From NCBI GenBank assembly GCA_023267975.1, contig JALNLA010000002.1, positions 1-41,042 of the forward strand: DNA of 41,042 nucleotides, read 5' to 3'. The position numbers and the translations under genes are program-made. Of the stretch, positions 32,005-40,544 are shown in pieces. The notes beneath the pieces are model-generated. The model made no database searches, was not told where the DNA came from, and worked only from the letters and a program-made list of their open reading frames with translations. The stretch's first letter is position 1; every line of letters starts with the position of its first letter. This DNA comes from Candidatus Terraquivivens ruidianensis. Its GTDB lineage: Archaea; Thermoproteota; Nitrososphaeria_A; Caldarchaeales; Wolframiiraptoraceae.

Positions 32005-33537
32005 CTAAATGTCCTTGAGCCAACCCTTAGCGCGGGTGATAGCCGCTTTCCATCCTTTATACATCTTTTCCCTTTTCTCCTCGGGCCACCTCGGCTGGAA
32101 TACCTTATCGACCTTCCAAAGCTTTTTCAAAGTCTCCAAGTCCTTCCAAAAACCGACTGCGAGGCCCGCAGCGTAGACGCATCCTAACGAAGTGGTCTCC
32201 GTAACCTTTGGTCTTACCACTTTTGTACCAACGATGTCGGCCTGAAGTTGCATGAGATAATTGTTTACAACGGCCCCTCCGTCCACCTTAAGCTCCGTCA
32301 ACCTGCTACCCGTGTCCGATGCTATGGACTCGAGTACGTCCCTCGTTTGGTAACATATGCTCTCAAGCGTTGCATGGACTATGTGCTCCCTTCTTACGAA
32401 CCTCGTCAAGCCGACTATGATGCCCCTAGCATCTAGGTCCCAGTATGGTGCAAAGAGTCCGCTGAAAGCCGGTACGAAGTAAACGCCACCAGACCCCTCC
32501 TGCTCCACAGATTTTGCTATCTCCTCGGTCTCGGGCGCAGAGCTTATTATCTTCAGGTTGTCTCTGAGCCACTGTATAGCAGCGCCCGTTATCGCTATCG
32601 ACCCTTCGAGTGCATAAACGCATTTACTTTTTTCCATGCTATATGCTGCTGTTGTGAGCAAACCATGTTTGGAGAGTTCTGGTTTCGTACCTATGTTTTG
32701 TAACAGGAAGCAACCAGTACCGTACGTGTTTTTTGCCATTCCCCTTTCAAAGCAGACCTGGCCCACCAACGCAGCCTGCTGGTCGCCGAGGTCACCGCAC
32801 ACAGGTATTTCTGCTCCAAAAGGACCGTTTGGTTTTGTGTAACCATAAATCGACTTGTCAGAGGAGGGTCTGATTTCAGGTAGAATCGCATCCGGTATTT
32901 TGAGGAGTTCGAGAATCTCTTCACACCAATTAAGTTTCTCTATGTCCATGAGCATAGTCCTAGAAGCATTCGTATAATCGGTTACATGCACGCCACCATC
33001 AGGCCCGCCCGTCAGATTCCAGATGAGCCAAGAATCTATGGTCCCAAACTTTGCCTCTCCCCTCATAGCCTTCTCCCTTAAACCCGGAACGTTTTCAAGA
33101 AGCCACTTAATCTTCGGGCCGGAGAAGTAAGTGAAAGAAAAGACACCAGTCCTTGGATGTATTAGTGTTTCTTCGTAGTTATCCTTTCTTAAACGCTCAC
33201 ATATATCCTTGGTCCTCGTATCCTGCCAAACTATTGCGTTCGCCAAGGGCCTGCCTGTCTTAGGGTCCCAGATTACCGTTGTCTCACGCTGGTTCGTAAC
33301 ACCGATTGCAGCTATCTCTTTGGGGTCTATGCCTGAGCGTTTTAGGGTCTCAGAAATCACGTGCTGCGTCTTCTCCCATATCTCCATGGGGTCGTGCTCA
33401 ACCCATCCAGGCATCGGGTATATCTGCCTATGCTCCTCGTATACCCATCCTACGATGTTGCTTTCCGCATCAAAAACCATACATCTAGTACCAGTCGTTC
33501 CTTGATCAACGGCTGCAACATATTTTCCTTCCTTCAC
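32005..33537 (-). CDS. glpK: Glycerol kinase
   Basis: A 510-residue FGGY-family kinase that phosphorylates glycerol to glycerol 3-phosphate. [16 protein letters not shown] (N-terminal ATP loop), [19 protein letters not shown] and [15 protein letters not shown] are all glycerol-kinase motifs, as are [20 protein letters not shown] and [15 protein letters not shown] near the C terminus. The GTG start at 33537 has a TATA box at about 33561-33572, 25-35 bases upstream, so it is probably leaderless. It is first of a four-gene operon. Confidence 0.96.
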   Translation of the reverse strand: MKEGKYVAAVDQGTTGTRCMVFDAESNIVGWVYEEHRQIYPMPGWVEHDPMEIWEKTQHVISETLKRSGIDPKEIAAIGVTNQRETTVIWDPKTGRPLANAIVWQDTRTKDICERLRKDNYEETLIHPRTGVFSFTYFSGPKIKWLLENVPGLREKAMRGEAKFGTIDSWLIWNLTGGPDGGVHVTDYTNASRTMLMDIEKLNWCEEILELLKIPDAILPEIRPSSDKSIYGYTKPNGPFGAEIPVCGDLGDQQAALVGQVCFERGMAKNTYGTGCFLLQNIGTKPELSKHGLLTTAAYSMEKSKCVYALEGSIAITGAAIQWLRDNLKIISSAPETEEIAKSVEQEGSGGVYFVPAFSGLFAPYWDLDARGIIVGLTRFVRREHIVHATLESICYQTRDVLESIASDTGSRLTELKVDGGAVVNNYLMQLQADIVGTKVVRPKVTETTSLGCVYAAGLAVGFWKDLETLKKLWKVDKVFQPRWPEEKREKMYKGWKAAITRAKGWLKDI

Positions 33538-33645
33538 GAAAATGTTATTAGGTATTAAAGCTTATATAAATTTCTCCGGAATGTCATGCAGGTTAAAACC
33601 TTTTTAAATACAGCTAGAAATTTAATCTGAAAGGGATGATGTTAT
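33538..33645. promoter_or_regulatory. Divergent promoter region between glpK and the GAPN-like gene
   Basis: Two TATA boxes point outwards: TTTATATAAGC on the minus strand (about 33561-33572) for glpK, and CTTTTTAAATA on the + strand (about 33600-33610) for the aldehyde dehydrogenase. GGGATGATG precedes the TTG start at 33646. The 108-base spacing would let one regulator control both operons, but I see no clear operator palindrome. Confidence 0.55.
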
Positions 33646-35199
33646 TTGTCCGTCGCGGGACCGAGGCTGGAATACGGAAAACCTAAGCTGAAGCTTAGCG
33701 CATTCTTTGATACCGTTTACGATGTAGGACCTGACGATATACCGGTCTTTAAGCTGTTTTTAGATGGTAAATGGACTACGGCGTCAACGAACGAGACCTT
33801 CGATATAGACACGCCGATTGACGACAGCGTCATCGCAAGGGCGCAGAAAGCCGGAGAGAAAGACATGGAGTTAGCAATAGACATAGCAAAAGAAAATCAG
33901 AGAAGGATAAGGGACCTTGCAGCGATCAGCAGGATAGAGATATTCCATCTAGCGGTCGAGCTTATGAGAGAAAAGGTTCAGGATTTTGTCGAGTTACTCA
34001 TGCTCGAGGCTGGCAAGCCTAGGAGGGACGCGCTAGGAGAAGTAAAGGCAACGGTTGAGAGGATGCGGCTGACGATGGAGGAAGCGAGGAAGATATTCGG
34101 CGAGTACGTGCCCGGGGATTGGTCAGAAGACACCATGGGGAAGATAGCTTTGGTAATCCACGAGCCCGTCGGTGTCGTAGGTGCGATAGGTCCGTTCAAC
34201 TACCCGCTCTACATACCTGCGGCGAAGATCATACCTGCACTCCTATCGGGTAACTCTGTTGTGGTTAAGCCTGCCAGCGACGACCCACTTAGCCAGCTGC
34301 TCTTCGCCAGGATATTGGAGGAGGCCGGGTTGCCGCATGGCTGTCTGAACGTGGTCACAGGTCCAGGGAGGATTGCCAGCCTTCTAGCGTCCAGCGACAA
34401 AGTCCGTTTAGTCTCGTTTACTGGAAGCACGAGTACCGGGAAGGAGCTTTACAGGATATCGACGATAAAGCCCATGCATCTTGAGCTGGGTGGAAAGGCG
34501 CTCGCGATAGTCCTCGACGATGCAGATTTAGACCTTGCAGCAAAAAAGTGTGTCGAGGGTTCTTTGAAGAACGCAGGCCAAAGGTGCGATGCGATCAACG
34601 TGATTTTGGTTCAAAAGAACGTTGCAGACGTTTTTGTTCAAAAGTTGTTGAAAGAGGTGGACAGTTGGAAGTTTGGAGACCCTAGGGACCCGGATGTTAT
34701 GATGGGACCGATGATTAACAAAAAGGCTGTCGAGTACGTCTACGATTTGGTGAGAGATGCGTTGGAGAAAGGAGCCAAGCTTCTTAGGGGCGGAAGGTAC
34801 CGGGGATGTTACTTTGAGCCGACAGTCCTTGACAATGTTCCGCTTGAAGCTAGAATAGTATGGGAAGAAACATTTGGGCCAGTCATACCGATACTCAGAA
34901 TAAACGACGAGGATGAAGCGATAGAAATTTCACATAGGTCAAGATACGGACTTGATTCTTGTGTATTTACGAACAACTTTTACCGAATGTGGAAGGTCGC
35001 TAAAAGGTTACAGGTCGGAGAGATTACGATAAACGACCTACCCAGACACGGTGTCGGTTTCTTTCCGTTCGGCGGTATAAAGGACTCGGGTATAGGTAGG
35101 GAGGGCATAGGCTATAGCATCGACGAAATGACAGTCCTGAAGACCATCGTGTTCAACCTAGAGCCGGCCGGACTCGGAAAGATCAAGAAGGCACTTTAG
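33646..35199 (+). CDS. gapN: Non-phosphorylating glyceraldehyde-3-phosphate dehydrogenase (GAPN) / aldehyde dehydrogenase
   Basis: A 517-residue aldehyde dehydrogenase superfamily enzyme, close in length and pattern to archaeal GAPN, which oxidises glyceraldehyde 3-phosphate directly to 3-phosphoglycerate. GPFNYPLYIPAAKIIPAL (with the oxyanion Asn), FTGSTSTGKEL (nucleotide loop), LELGGK (general-base Glu) and GQRCDA with the catalytic Cys at residue 314 are intact. Its position opposite glpK supports a role below dihydroxyacetone phosphate. The TTG start follows GGGATGATG. Another aldehyde substrate cannot be excluded. Confidence 0.85.
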   Translation: MSVAGPRLEYGKPKLKLSAFFDTVYDVGPDDIPVFKLFLDGKWTTASTNETFDIDTPIDDSVIARAQKAGEKDMELAIDIAKENQRRIRDLAAISRIEIFHLAVELMREKVQDFVELLMLEAGKPRRDALGEVKATVERMRLTMEEARKIFGEYVPGDWSEDTMGKIALVIHEPVGVVGAIGPFNYPLYIPAAKIIPALLSGNSVVVKPASDDPLSQLLFARILEEAGLPHGCLNVVTGPGRIASLLASSDKVRLVSFTGSTSTGKELYRISTIKPMHLELGGKALAIVLDDADLDLAAKKCVEGSLKNAGQRCDAINVILVQKNVADVFVQKLLKEVDSWKFGDPRDPDVMMGPMINKKAVEYVYDLVRDALEKGAKLLRGGRYRGCYFEPTVLDNVPLEARIVWEETFGPVIPILRINDEDEAIEISHRSRYGLDSCVFTNNFYRMWKVAKRLQVGEITINDLPRHGVGFFPFGGIKDSGIGREGIGYSIDEMTVLKTIVFNLEPAGLGKIKKAL

Positions 35200-35251
35200 T
35201 TGACCGCTAACGATTTATAGACGAGCTTTTGACAGAACACTCGCAGCTGGT

Positions 35252-36259
35252 ATGGTGAGGTTCGTCTCATACGGTCTAGGTCCAATAGGATTGCTGATAG
35301 CTTCGGTTGCCCTAACGAGGCACGGCTACGAACTGGTGGGAGCGATAGACATCTCGCCAAGCATCGTAGGTAGGGATGTAGGTCAGGTTTTGGGGTTAAA
35401 TAAGCTCATGGGTATAAAGGTCGAGTCCAACGCAGAAACCGTGCTCAAGAATGTAAAACCTGACGTGGTGTTCCACGCCACTGGAAGTTATCTTGATAAG
35501 GTGTATAGTCAAATATCGCTTTCAATCGTCCATCGCGCCGATGTGATATCAACCTGTGAGACGCTGGCGTATCCATATTATAGGTATCCAGAGCTTGCAG
35601 CTAAACTCGATAAGGAGGCAAAGGAACATGGGGTAAGCGTCATGGGCCTTGGTATTAACCCTGGCTTCCTTATGGACCTTCTACCCTCGCTGCTTACCGC
35701 GCCCTGCGTAAAGATTAGCAAAATCGAGGTCACGAGGTCACTCGACGCAAGCAATAGAAGGAAGTCTTTCCAGAAAAAGATAGGGTTAGGGCTCTCTCAA
35801 GAGGAGTTTAAGAAGAGGCTGCTCTCTGGTGACATAACATGCCACGTTGGCTTTTCAGAATCCATACTCTTGATGGCCAGCATAATCGGTGTAAAACTTC
35901 AGGACGTTACTGAGACAACAGAGCCGCTATTAGCAAAGAAGGAAATCTCCATAGGCGATGTGCAAATTAAGGAATCGCACGTCAGGGGTATAGTAGGTCA
36001 AGGCGTCGGATACCTTGACGGATTAGATTTCATTAGGTTAAAGCTAATCGCTGCCGTGGGCGAGCAGGATTACGAAGAGGTCAAGATATACGGTGAGCCC
36101 AATCTTACTTGGAGATGCAACACAGGTACGCCTGGAGATATCGCAACCGCGGCCATAGTGGTAAACTCCGTGCAGAGGGTTGCAGAGGCAAAGCCGGGAT
36201 TGTTAACGGTTAAGGACATACTGCCTATTGCATGCCCCGTCGTTAGCGTAAAGTTATAG
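35252..36259 (+). CDS. Dihydrodipicolinate-reductase-like dehydrogenase (Ord / 2,4-diaminopentanoate dehydrogenase family)
   Basis: 335 residues. The N-terminal RFVSYGLGPIGLLIASVAL is an NAD(P)-binding Rossmann loop, DVVFHATGSYLDKV and VISTCETLAYP follow, and MGLGINPGFLMDLLP is typical of the 2,4-diaminopentanoate dehydrogenase group used in ornithine fermentation. The C-terminal NTGTPGDIATAAIVVNSVQ is also shared with that group. No other ornithine genes are close, so the true substrate is uncertain. It is downstream of the GAPN-like gene by 52 bases. Its end overlaps the convergent gatA by 6 bases. Confidence 0.78.
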   Translation: MVRFVSYGLGPIGLLIASVALTRHGYELVGAIDISPSIVGRDVGQVLGLNKLMGIKVESNAETVLKNVKPDVVFHATGSYLDKVYSQISLSIVHRADVISTCETLAYPYYRYPELAAKLDKEAKEHGVSVMGLGINPGFLMDLLPSLLTAPCVKISKIEVTRSLDASNRRKSFQKKIGLGLSQEEFKKRLLSGDITCHVGFSESILLMASIIGVKLQDVTETTEPLLAKKEISIGDVQIKESHVRGIVGQGVGYLDGLDFIRLKLIAAVGEQDYEEVKIYGEPNLTWRCNTGTPGDIATAAIVVNSVQRVAEAKPGLLTVKDILPIACPVVSVKL

Positions 36260-37666
36260 CGGCGGTCTTTTGTATCTATTGCCGGTTATTTCCTCATAAG
36301 CCAAAGCTGCTGCAAGTAGCAGGTCGTCGCTGAAAGGCTTGGACACCATCTGCAGGCCTACTGGCAACCCGTCCTTTGACATGCCGCACGGCATGGATAT
36401 CGCGGGAAGCGCAAGCGCGTTAAACGGTTCCGTCAGCCTCACTAGAGCCAACCTCACACCAAGCTCTGTACCTTTTATCAGGATTTTTTCCTCGCCTATC
36501 CTTGGAGCAGTCACCCGCGTCGTAGGGCATGCTATAAGGTCGAATTCTTTCATCGCCCTTAAGAACTCCCTGACGAGAGCTTTCCTGGCTCTCTGAGCTT
36601 TTAGGTAAACATCTGATGGAACCAGTAAGCCCAGCATCAACCTATGCCTTAGCTCCTCGCTGTAAAGTTCTGGGCTCCTTCTAAGCCAGTCCGCATGGAA
36701 GGACGCCGCTTCCGTCAGCAGAACGATATACCTACATGCGGACACGTGTTCAAAGTATCTAAAATCTAGTTTATGGACCTGCCATCCTTCGGCCTCCAGC
36801 TTTTCTAGGGAATTCCAGAAAAGCTTTCCGACATCTTCTTGAAGCGGTTCTAAGAATTCGTCAGCTGGTATGCCAACCCTCAGCTTTTTAACTTCAAGCC
36901 CCTCGACTCGTTTTACCTCGAAAGGTTTAGAGAAGGCGGTTGTAGAGTCCATGGGGTCGTATCCAGCAATGGCTTCTAACAAAATACTAACATCCCAGAT
37001 GCTTCTTGCTAGTATTCCTACATGGTCTAGGGACCATGCGAGCGGCAAGACGCCGTGCTTGCTCACGAGACCGTACGTCGGTTTAAAGCCGATGATGCCA
37101 CAAAGCGCCGCGGGTATTCTGGTCGAGCCACCCGTATCCGTGCCCAAAGAGGCAAGGCACATACCAGCAGCCACGGCTGCCGCGGAGCCACCGCTGCTTC
37201 CGCCCGTAATCCTATCCAAATTCCAAGGGTTTTTTGTCGGGCCAAAGTACGGATTAACGTTCGTTACACCATAGGCGAACTCGTGCAAATTTGTCTTACC
37301 GACGAATACTGCACCTGCCTCGCGCAACCTTCTTACTGCTGTTGCATCATACTCTGCTCTGAAATCTTTGAGGATAGGCGAGCCTGCGGTCGTTATCGTA
37401 TCTTTTACGTAAAATATATCTTTGAGGGACAGCGGTATGCCATGTAACGGTCCTAACCATTTTCCGGCACGTATTTCTGCCTCTGCCTTGGTCGCCTCTT
37501 CAACGGCAGACTGCTCGAATACAGAGACGTAAGCGTTCAAAACGTCATTTAGACGCTTAATCCTGTCGATGGCCGAGGCCGTCAGCTCTACGGGTGAAAC
37601 TTCGCCACTCCTGATGGCCTCAGAAGCCTCCTTTATAGAAATGTAAGGAAGGTCACTTTTTCTCAT
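36254..37666 (-). CDS. gatA: Amidase-signature protein, GatA-like (aminoacyl-tRNA amidotransferase subunit A)
   Basis: 470 residues from ATG 37666 (MRKSDLPYISIKEASEAI); the frame extends 29 codons further into gatC. GIPLSLKDIFYVKD has the catalytic Lys, GGSSGGSAAAVAAG the cis-Ser, and GTDTGGSTRIPAALCGIIGFKPTYG the nucleophile Ser. The gatC-like gene overlaps its start by 14 bases, which supports a role in making Gln-tRNA or Asn-tRNA over a general amidase. gatB is not in the window. Confidence 0.85.
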   Translation of the reverse strand: MRKSDLPYISIKEASEAIRSGEVSPVELTASAIDRIKRLNDVLNAYVSVFEQSAVEEATKAEAEIRAGKWLGPLHGIPLSLKDIFYVKDTITTAGSPILKDFRAEYDATAVRRLREAGAVFVGKTNLHEFAYGVTNVNPYFGPTKNPWNLDRITGGSSGGSAAAVAAGMCLASLGTDTGGSTRIPAALCGIIGFKPTYGLVSKHGVLPLAWSLDHVGILARSIWDVSILLEAIAGYDPMDSTTAFSKPFEVKRVEGLEVKKLRVGIPADEFLEPLQEDVGKLFWNSLEKLEAEGWQVHKLDFRYFEHVSACRYIVLLTEAASFHADWLRRSPELYSEELRHRLMLGLLVPSDVYLKAQRARKALVREFLRAMKEFDLIACPTTRVTAPRIGEEKILIKGTELGVRLALVRLTEPFNALALPAISMPCGMSKDGLPVGLQMVSKPFSDDLLLAAALAYEEITGNRYKRPPL

Positions 37667-37862
37667 CGCTCTCAACCTTAGAGAAAAAGAAAATTGCCGG
37701 CTCTTCCTCGTGTGACACAACATCGTTAAAAGCTTTAGAAATCTTAAGAACACCGTTTAAATCACGGGACAGCTTAGAAAGCATCTCGTCTGAGGGATGG
37801 ATGCCCAGTAGCGTTAGATATGCTTTTATAACCTTTGCTAAATCTTCAGATTCATGAACCAT
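37653..37862 (-). CDS. gatC: GatC-like subunit of aminoacyl-tRNA amidotransferase
   Basis: A 69-residue helical protein. LLGIHPSDEMLSKLSRDLNGVL resembles the GatC N-terminal helix pair, and EEEPAIFFF resembles the C-terminal strand (usually DxPxP) that wraps around GatA. It is shorter than bacterial GatC (about 95). It sits directly before and overlaps gatA, as expected for a GatC that stabilises GatA. Homology is weak by eye, and the gene context carries most of the call. Confidence 0.65.
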   Translation of the reverse strand: MVHESEDLAKVIKAYLTLLGIHPSDEMLSKLSRDLNGVLKISKAFNDVVSHEEEPAIFFFSKVESDEKK

Positions 37863-37882
37863 ATAGCTTCAAATAACGAAAA

Positions 37883-37900
37883 GGGAAATAAATATATCCC
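37883..37900. promoter_or_regulatory. Imperfect palindrome over the gatC TATA box
   Basis: GGGAAATAAATATATCCC has GGGA/TCCC arms and contains the likely TATA element of gatC on the minus strand, about 25-35 bases before its start at 37862. An operator in this place would block TBP. The ribbon-helix-helix gene at 38040 is a nearby candidate regulator. Confidence 0.35.
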
Positions 37901-37934
37901 TAAATTTTTTATGATATCTCTATCGGTGTTGTCC

Positions 37935-38036
37935 ATGTCGGTCAAGCTTGGTAACGTTACTTTAATGTCTCATGAAGCTTATATCCAGGTGCTTTCTTTA
38001 ATGCCACAATTATTAGCCAATACAGGGAGGATTTAG
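37935..38036 (+). CDS. Possible 33-residue leader ORF before the RHH gene
   Basis: ATG 37935 opens MSVKLGNVTLMSHEAYIQVL and ends at a TAG three bases before the RHH start. An AT-rich tract at about 37899-37912 is suitably placed for a TATA box giving a leaderless message. No family is recognised; it may be an untranslated leader. Confidence 0.3.
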   Translation: MSVKLGNVTLMSHEAYIQVLSLMPQLLANTGRI

Positions 38037-38039
38037 CGC

Positions 38040-38240
38040 ATGGAGAAAGATAGTGGAGCACGCGATAAAAAGGGCATGAGGTTAATCTCCGTAAAGATGC
38101 CAGAGGCCTTGATAGAGGGTATGGACGAACTCGTCAGGAAGGGTATGTACCCGAGCAGGAGCGCCGTAATGCGTATGGCGGTAAGAGACCTTTTAAAGAG
38201 CGAACTTGGAAGGATTAAACCCAGCAGTCACGAGCGTTGA
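38040..38240 (+). CDS. Ribbon-helix-helix (CopG-like) DNA-binding protein
   Basis: 66 residues. After a polar head, MRLISVKMPEALIEGMDELVRKG forms the β-strand and first helix of an RHH fold, and YPSRSAVMRMAVRDLL is the second helix. RHH dimers bind DNA with the paired strand (RLISVKM here). GGGAGG lies 9 bases before the ATG at 38040. There is no toxin gene next to it, so it is more likely a transcription regulator than an antitoxin. Confidence 0.88.
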   Translation: MEKDSGARDKKGMRLISVKMPEALIEGMDELVRKGMYPSRSAVMRMAVRDLLKSELGRIKPSSHER

Positions 38241-38268
38241 AAAGGCCTCACGTTGTAACAAAGCAAGC

Positions 38269-39033
38269 TCATCCTATATAGAACGGTTCCCTCGTCGGTC
38301 TCTCTTCGCGAGCGGTCTCAGTTTGGCTAACTATGCTCCTTTCAAGACCTTCAAGCAACTGTTGATACCTCTTAATATCCTCGTCCAGCTTGCTCAGATC
38401 CAGCTCCATCTTTAACGACTTAAGGAGTACTTCTAACAAACTCTTAGCGGCGCTGGGGTCGGGTATGTAGGATGGTGAGTCAGACAAGAGCAAACACGTC
38501 TTCTTCCCGTCTCTTGCAAAGAAGAGCAAAAGGAAAGATGTCAACCTGTCTATCGGAAGAACATCTTGACTTGGTGCCATTTTGGCACCAGCATCCAAGA
38601 GTTCCTTAGCGTGCTCCAACTTTGTGCTCGAGACAAAAACTGCACCGTTTCCGGTCATCCTGCCGCTTCCCAAGCAGTAAAAAGTCTCGACACCGTTTGC
38701 TTTTAAAAACTCATAAATATCTTTCGCCACTAAGTAGCTACCGTCTCCGCTCTCCATGGGGAAGTTTCTAACGATAAATAGGAGCTTTAGGCCTGCCCCT
38801 TCGTCAACATAAAGATGTAAATCTACATGCGACGGGAACGCTATGCCATCTTCGTTGACAAGGCTCACTTGGGGGAAGTACGGTGATAAAATTTCGCCAA
38901 CCTTCTCAGCCTTCAGAGCATCTATTAAGAAAACGCCCGCTATTAAACCCGCAGCTCCAGGCGAGGGCGCTATCTCTATCGCGTATGCGCCTTTCAGGTT
39001 TACGGCTTTTTCGAGCGTTATTCTTGTTTCCAC
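38269..39033 (-). CDS. PAC2-family protein (proteasome assembly chaperone-like)
   Basis: A 254-residue PAC2 family protein. EIAPSPGAAGLIAGVFLIDAL, YFPQVSLVNEDGIAFPS and FYCLGSGRMTG are family segments. A C-terminal helical tail (LSKLDEDIKRYQQLLEGLER) is likely coiled. In archaea this gene often follows nop10, as it does here: the GTG start at 39033 overlaps the nop10 3' end by 16 bases, with GGAGGG upstream. A proteasome-assembly role is inferred from eukaryotic relatives. Confidence 0.88.
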   Translation of the reverse strand: METRITLEKAVNLKGAYAIEIAPSPGAAGLIAGVFLIDALKAEKVGEILSPYFPQVSLVNEDGIAFPSHVDLHLYVDEGAGLKLLFIVRNFPMESGDGSYLVAKDIYEFLKANGVETFYCLGSGRMTGNGAVFVSSTKLEHAKELLDAGAKMAPSQDVLPIDRLTSFLLLFFARDGKKTCLLLSDSPSYIPDPSAAKSLLEVLLKSLKMELDLSKLDEDIKRYQQLLEGLERSIVSQTETAREERPTREPFYIG

Positions 39034-39191
39034 CTCATTTCCCTCCTTAACCTTACGACAGTATCAATGTACTTACCTTGAAGATTAATGTTTGGGGGGT
39101 GCGGGTTTTTTACACGTTCACCGCACGACGGACACTTGTCGCTTGAAAGCGTGTACCTACCGCATGAGGTACACTTCCATATTTTGGTCAA
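39018..39191 (-). CDS. nop10: H/ACA RNP component Nop10
   Basis: A 57-residue protein of box H/ACA RNPs, which guide pseudouridylation with Cbf5, Gar1 and L7Ae. It starts MTKIWKCTSCGRYTLSSDKC and continues CPSCGERVKNPHPPN; the four Cys form the zinc ribbon and the HPP segment is the conserved Cbf5-binding linker. The TTG start at 39191 overlaps the aIF2-alpha stop in TTGA. The order S27e-aIF2alpha-nop10-PAC2 is a well-known archaeal operon. Confidence 0.95.
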   Translation of the reverse strand: MTKIWKCTSCGRYTLSSDKCPSCGERVKNPHPPNINLQGKYIDTVVRLRREMRWKQE

Positions 39192-39970
39192 CCCTTCTTA
39201 AACTCTCCTTTACCCCCTTTACTAATGACGTATCCTATACACTTTTCGGCTGCTTGATTTAATAACCTCTCGGACGTTTCGTCATCCTCTGCCTCTACCC
39301 TGAGAAGGTACCGGGGAGCTCCGATGACGGTTATTATTATGCTTTGGTCTTTATCCGCAAGCGACATGGCTTCCTTGATCGCATCCCTAATAACCACGAC
39401 ACCGTTTCCAGAATGACAGTAGAGCATGAGGGTGCCCTTCTTTATAACGCTCTTCTTCTTTATCTCCTGCTTTACGATCTCTGTCAATGTTTTAAGAGCG
39501 TTCTCAGGTAGGTTCTTCAACCAATCCGGGGGAACTTCATCTTTCGTCAACTTCTCAAAAGCATCATAAAGCTCGACCTCTTTTCCTTTTGCAGACTCAA
39601 AAAGATTTTTTTCCAACTCCGCTCTATCAAGCCCAGTCCTTTCTGCCAAAAGTTTTATGATTCTCTTAACTTTCTGTTTCTTCTTCCACCACAGTAACTT
39701 CTCCACCTTCTCCCTTTTTGAGACCCTTCTTAGAGAGAGGTCAACTTGCAGGGTAGTGGGGTCAGAGCGCAACACCTTGAATACTGCCTTCTGCCCCTCT
39801 TTGAGATAATCTCTGATGTTTCTTACCCATCTTAACGAAATCTCGGAGACGTGTATAAAGGCATCCGAATTCTCGTACTCGTCCAACGAAATGTAAGCAC
39901 CAAACCTATCAACTCTCTTCACCGTCCCGACGACTATCTCACCAGCTTCCGGCAACTTTTTTTCACTCAT
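39188..39970 (-). CDS. Translation initiation factor aIF2 subunit alpha
   Basis: A 260-residue alpha subunit of aIF2, which delivers initiator tRNA to the ribosome. The N-terminal S1 domain is clear: GEIVVGTVKRVDRFGAYISLDEY, then AFIHVSEISLRWVRNIRDYL (about residues 9-50). DLSLRRVSKREK follows, then the helical middle domain and the C-terminal α/β domain that binds aIF2-gamma. The ATG at 39970 overlaps the S27e stop by 8 bases. Confidence 0.96.
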   Translation of the reverse strand: MSEKKLPEAGEIVVGTVKRVDRFGAYISLDEYENSDAFIHVSEISLRWVRNIRDYLKEGQKAVFKVLRSDPTTLQVDLSLRRVSKREKVEKLLWWKKKQKVKRIIKLLAERTGLDRAELEKNLFESAKGKEVELYDAFEKLTKDEVPPDWLKNLPENALKTLTEIVKQEIKKKSVIKKGTLMLYCHSGNGVVVIRDAIKEAMSLADKDQSIIITVIGAPRYLLRVEAEDDETSERLLNQAAEKCIGYVISKGGKGEFKKG

Positions 39971-40169
39971 AAGCTTCCAACACCTTTCCGATTATCTGAG
40001 CTTTTCCTCCCTTTGGTTTCGCTAAAATCGAGTTACAAACTCTACACTTCACCACGGTCTTAGCATGTTCAAAAACTATCTGCTTGTTATTACACTCATC
40101 GCAACTTACCAGCAAGAACCTTGACGTTGGCTTGGGAATCAGTTTGCTCCAATCAGTTTCTCCGACCAG
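39963..40169 (-). CDS. rps27e: Small ribosomal subunit protein S27e
   Basis: 68 residues from a proposed CTG start at 40169. LIPKPTSRFLLVSCDECNNK, then CRVCNSILAKPKGGKA: the CxxC...CxxC zinc ribbon and the KPKGGKA motif are diagnostic of S27e. Before CTG there is an in-frame TGA four codons from the gene body, with no ATG, GTG or TTG between. GAGGTGAT lies 5 bases upstream of the CTG, and the N-terminal length (about 12 residues before LIPKP) is normal for the family. It follows L44e after 6 bases. Confidence 0.95.
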   Translation of the reverse strand: MVGETDWSKLIPKPTSRFLLVSCDECNNKQIVFEHAKTVVKCRVCNSILAKPKGGKAQIIGKVLEAYE

Positions 40170-40175
40170 ATAAAA

Positions 40176-40454
40176 TCACCTCACAATCTCTAGCTTTTTT
40201 AACCGTATTCTACCCCTAAAAACTTGGAAACCGCAAACTTGACACTTGAGGACGAGGGTCTTACGCTCGGTAGTCTTTGCCTTGTCGCGTTGTATAGGAT
40301 ACTTTTGTCCACCGTATCCCTTTAACTCCCTTTGATGCCTTCTAGCGCCGATTGCCAGACTCCTCTCCTTGCCTTTCTTGTAAAGCGATACGGTATGCTG
40401 CGTATGGGCGTTGCATTTGGGGCAGTACGTACGGATGGTTGCAGGAACCTTCAA
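40176..40454 (-). CDS. rpl44e: Large ribosomal subunit protein L44e
   Basis: 92 residues. TIRTYCPKCNAHTQHTVSLYKKGK, the GYGGQKYPIQRDKAKTTERK segment and CQVCGF are L44e signatures; the two CxxC pairs bind zinc and the middle basic loop reaches the E-site. The TTG start at 40454. It leads the minus-strand operon L44e, S27e, aIF2-alpha, nop10, PAC2. A TATA-like CTTAAATTTAG lies at about 40496-40506. Confidence 0.96.
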   Translation of the reverse strand: MKVPATIRTYCPKCNAHTQHTVSLYKKGKERSLAIGARRHQRELKGYGGQKYPIQRDKAKTTERKTLVLKCQVCGFQVFRGRIRLKKLEIVR

Positions 40455-40544
40455 AAGTCATCACTCTTCGGTACTTAACTGCAGGTCAGCAGAGGCTAAA
40501 TTTAAGTGTTAGGGCAGATTAATGCCAAAATATCATGAAGCTTA

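Noticed and set aside
38040-38240. Antitoxin of a toxin-antitoxin pair
   Set aside because: The RHH protein has no small toxin-like gene next to it; its neighbours are gatC and PAC2.
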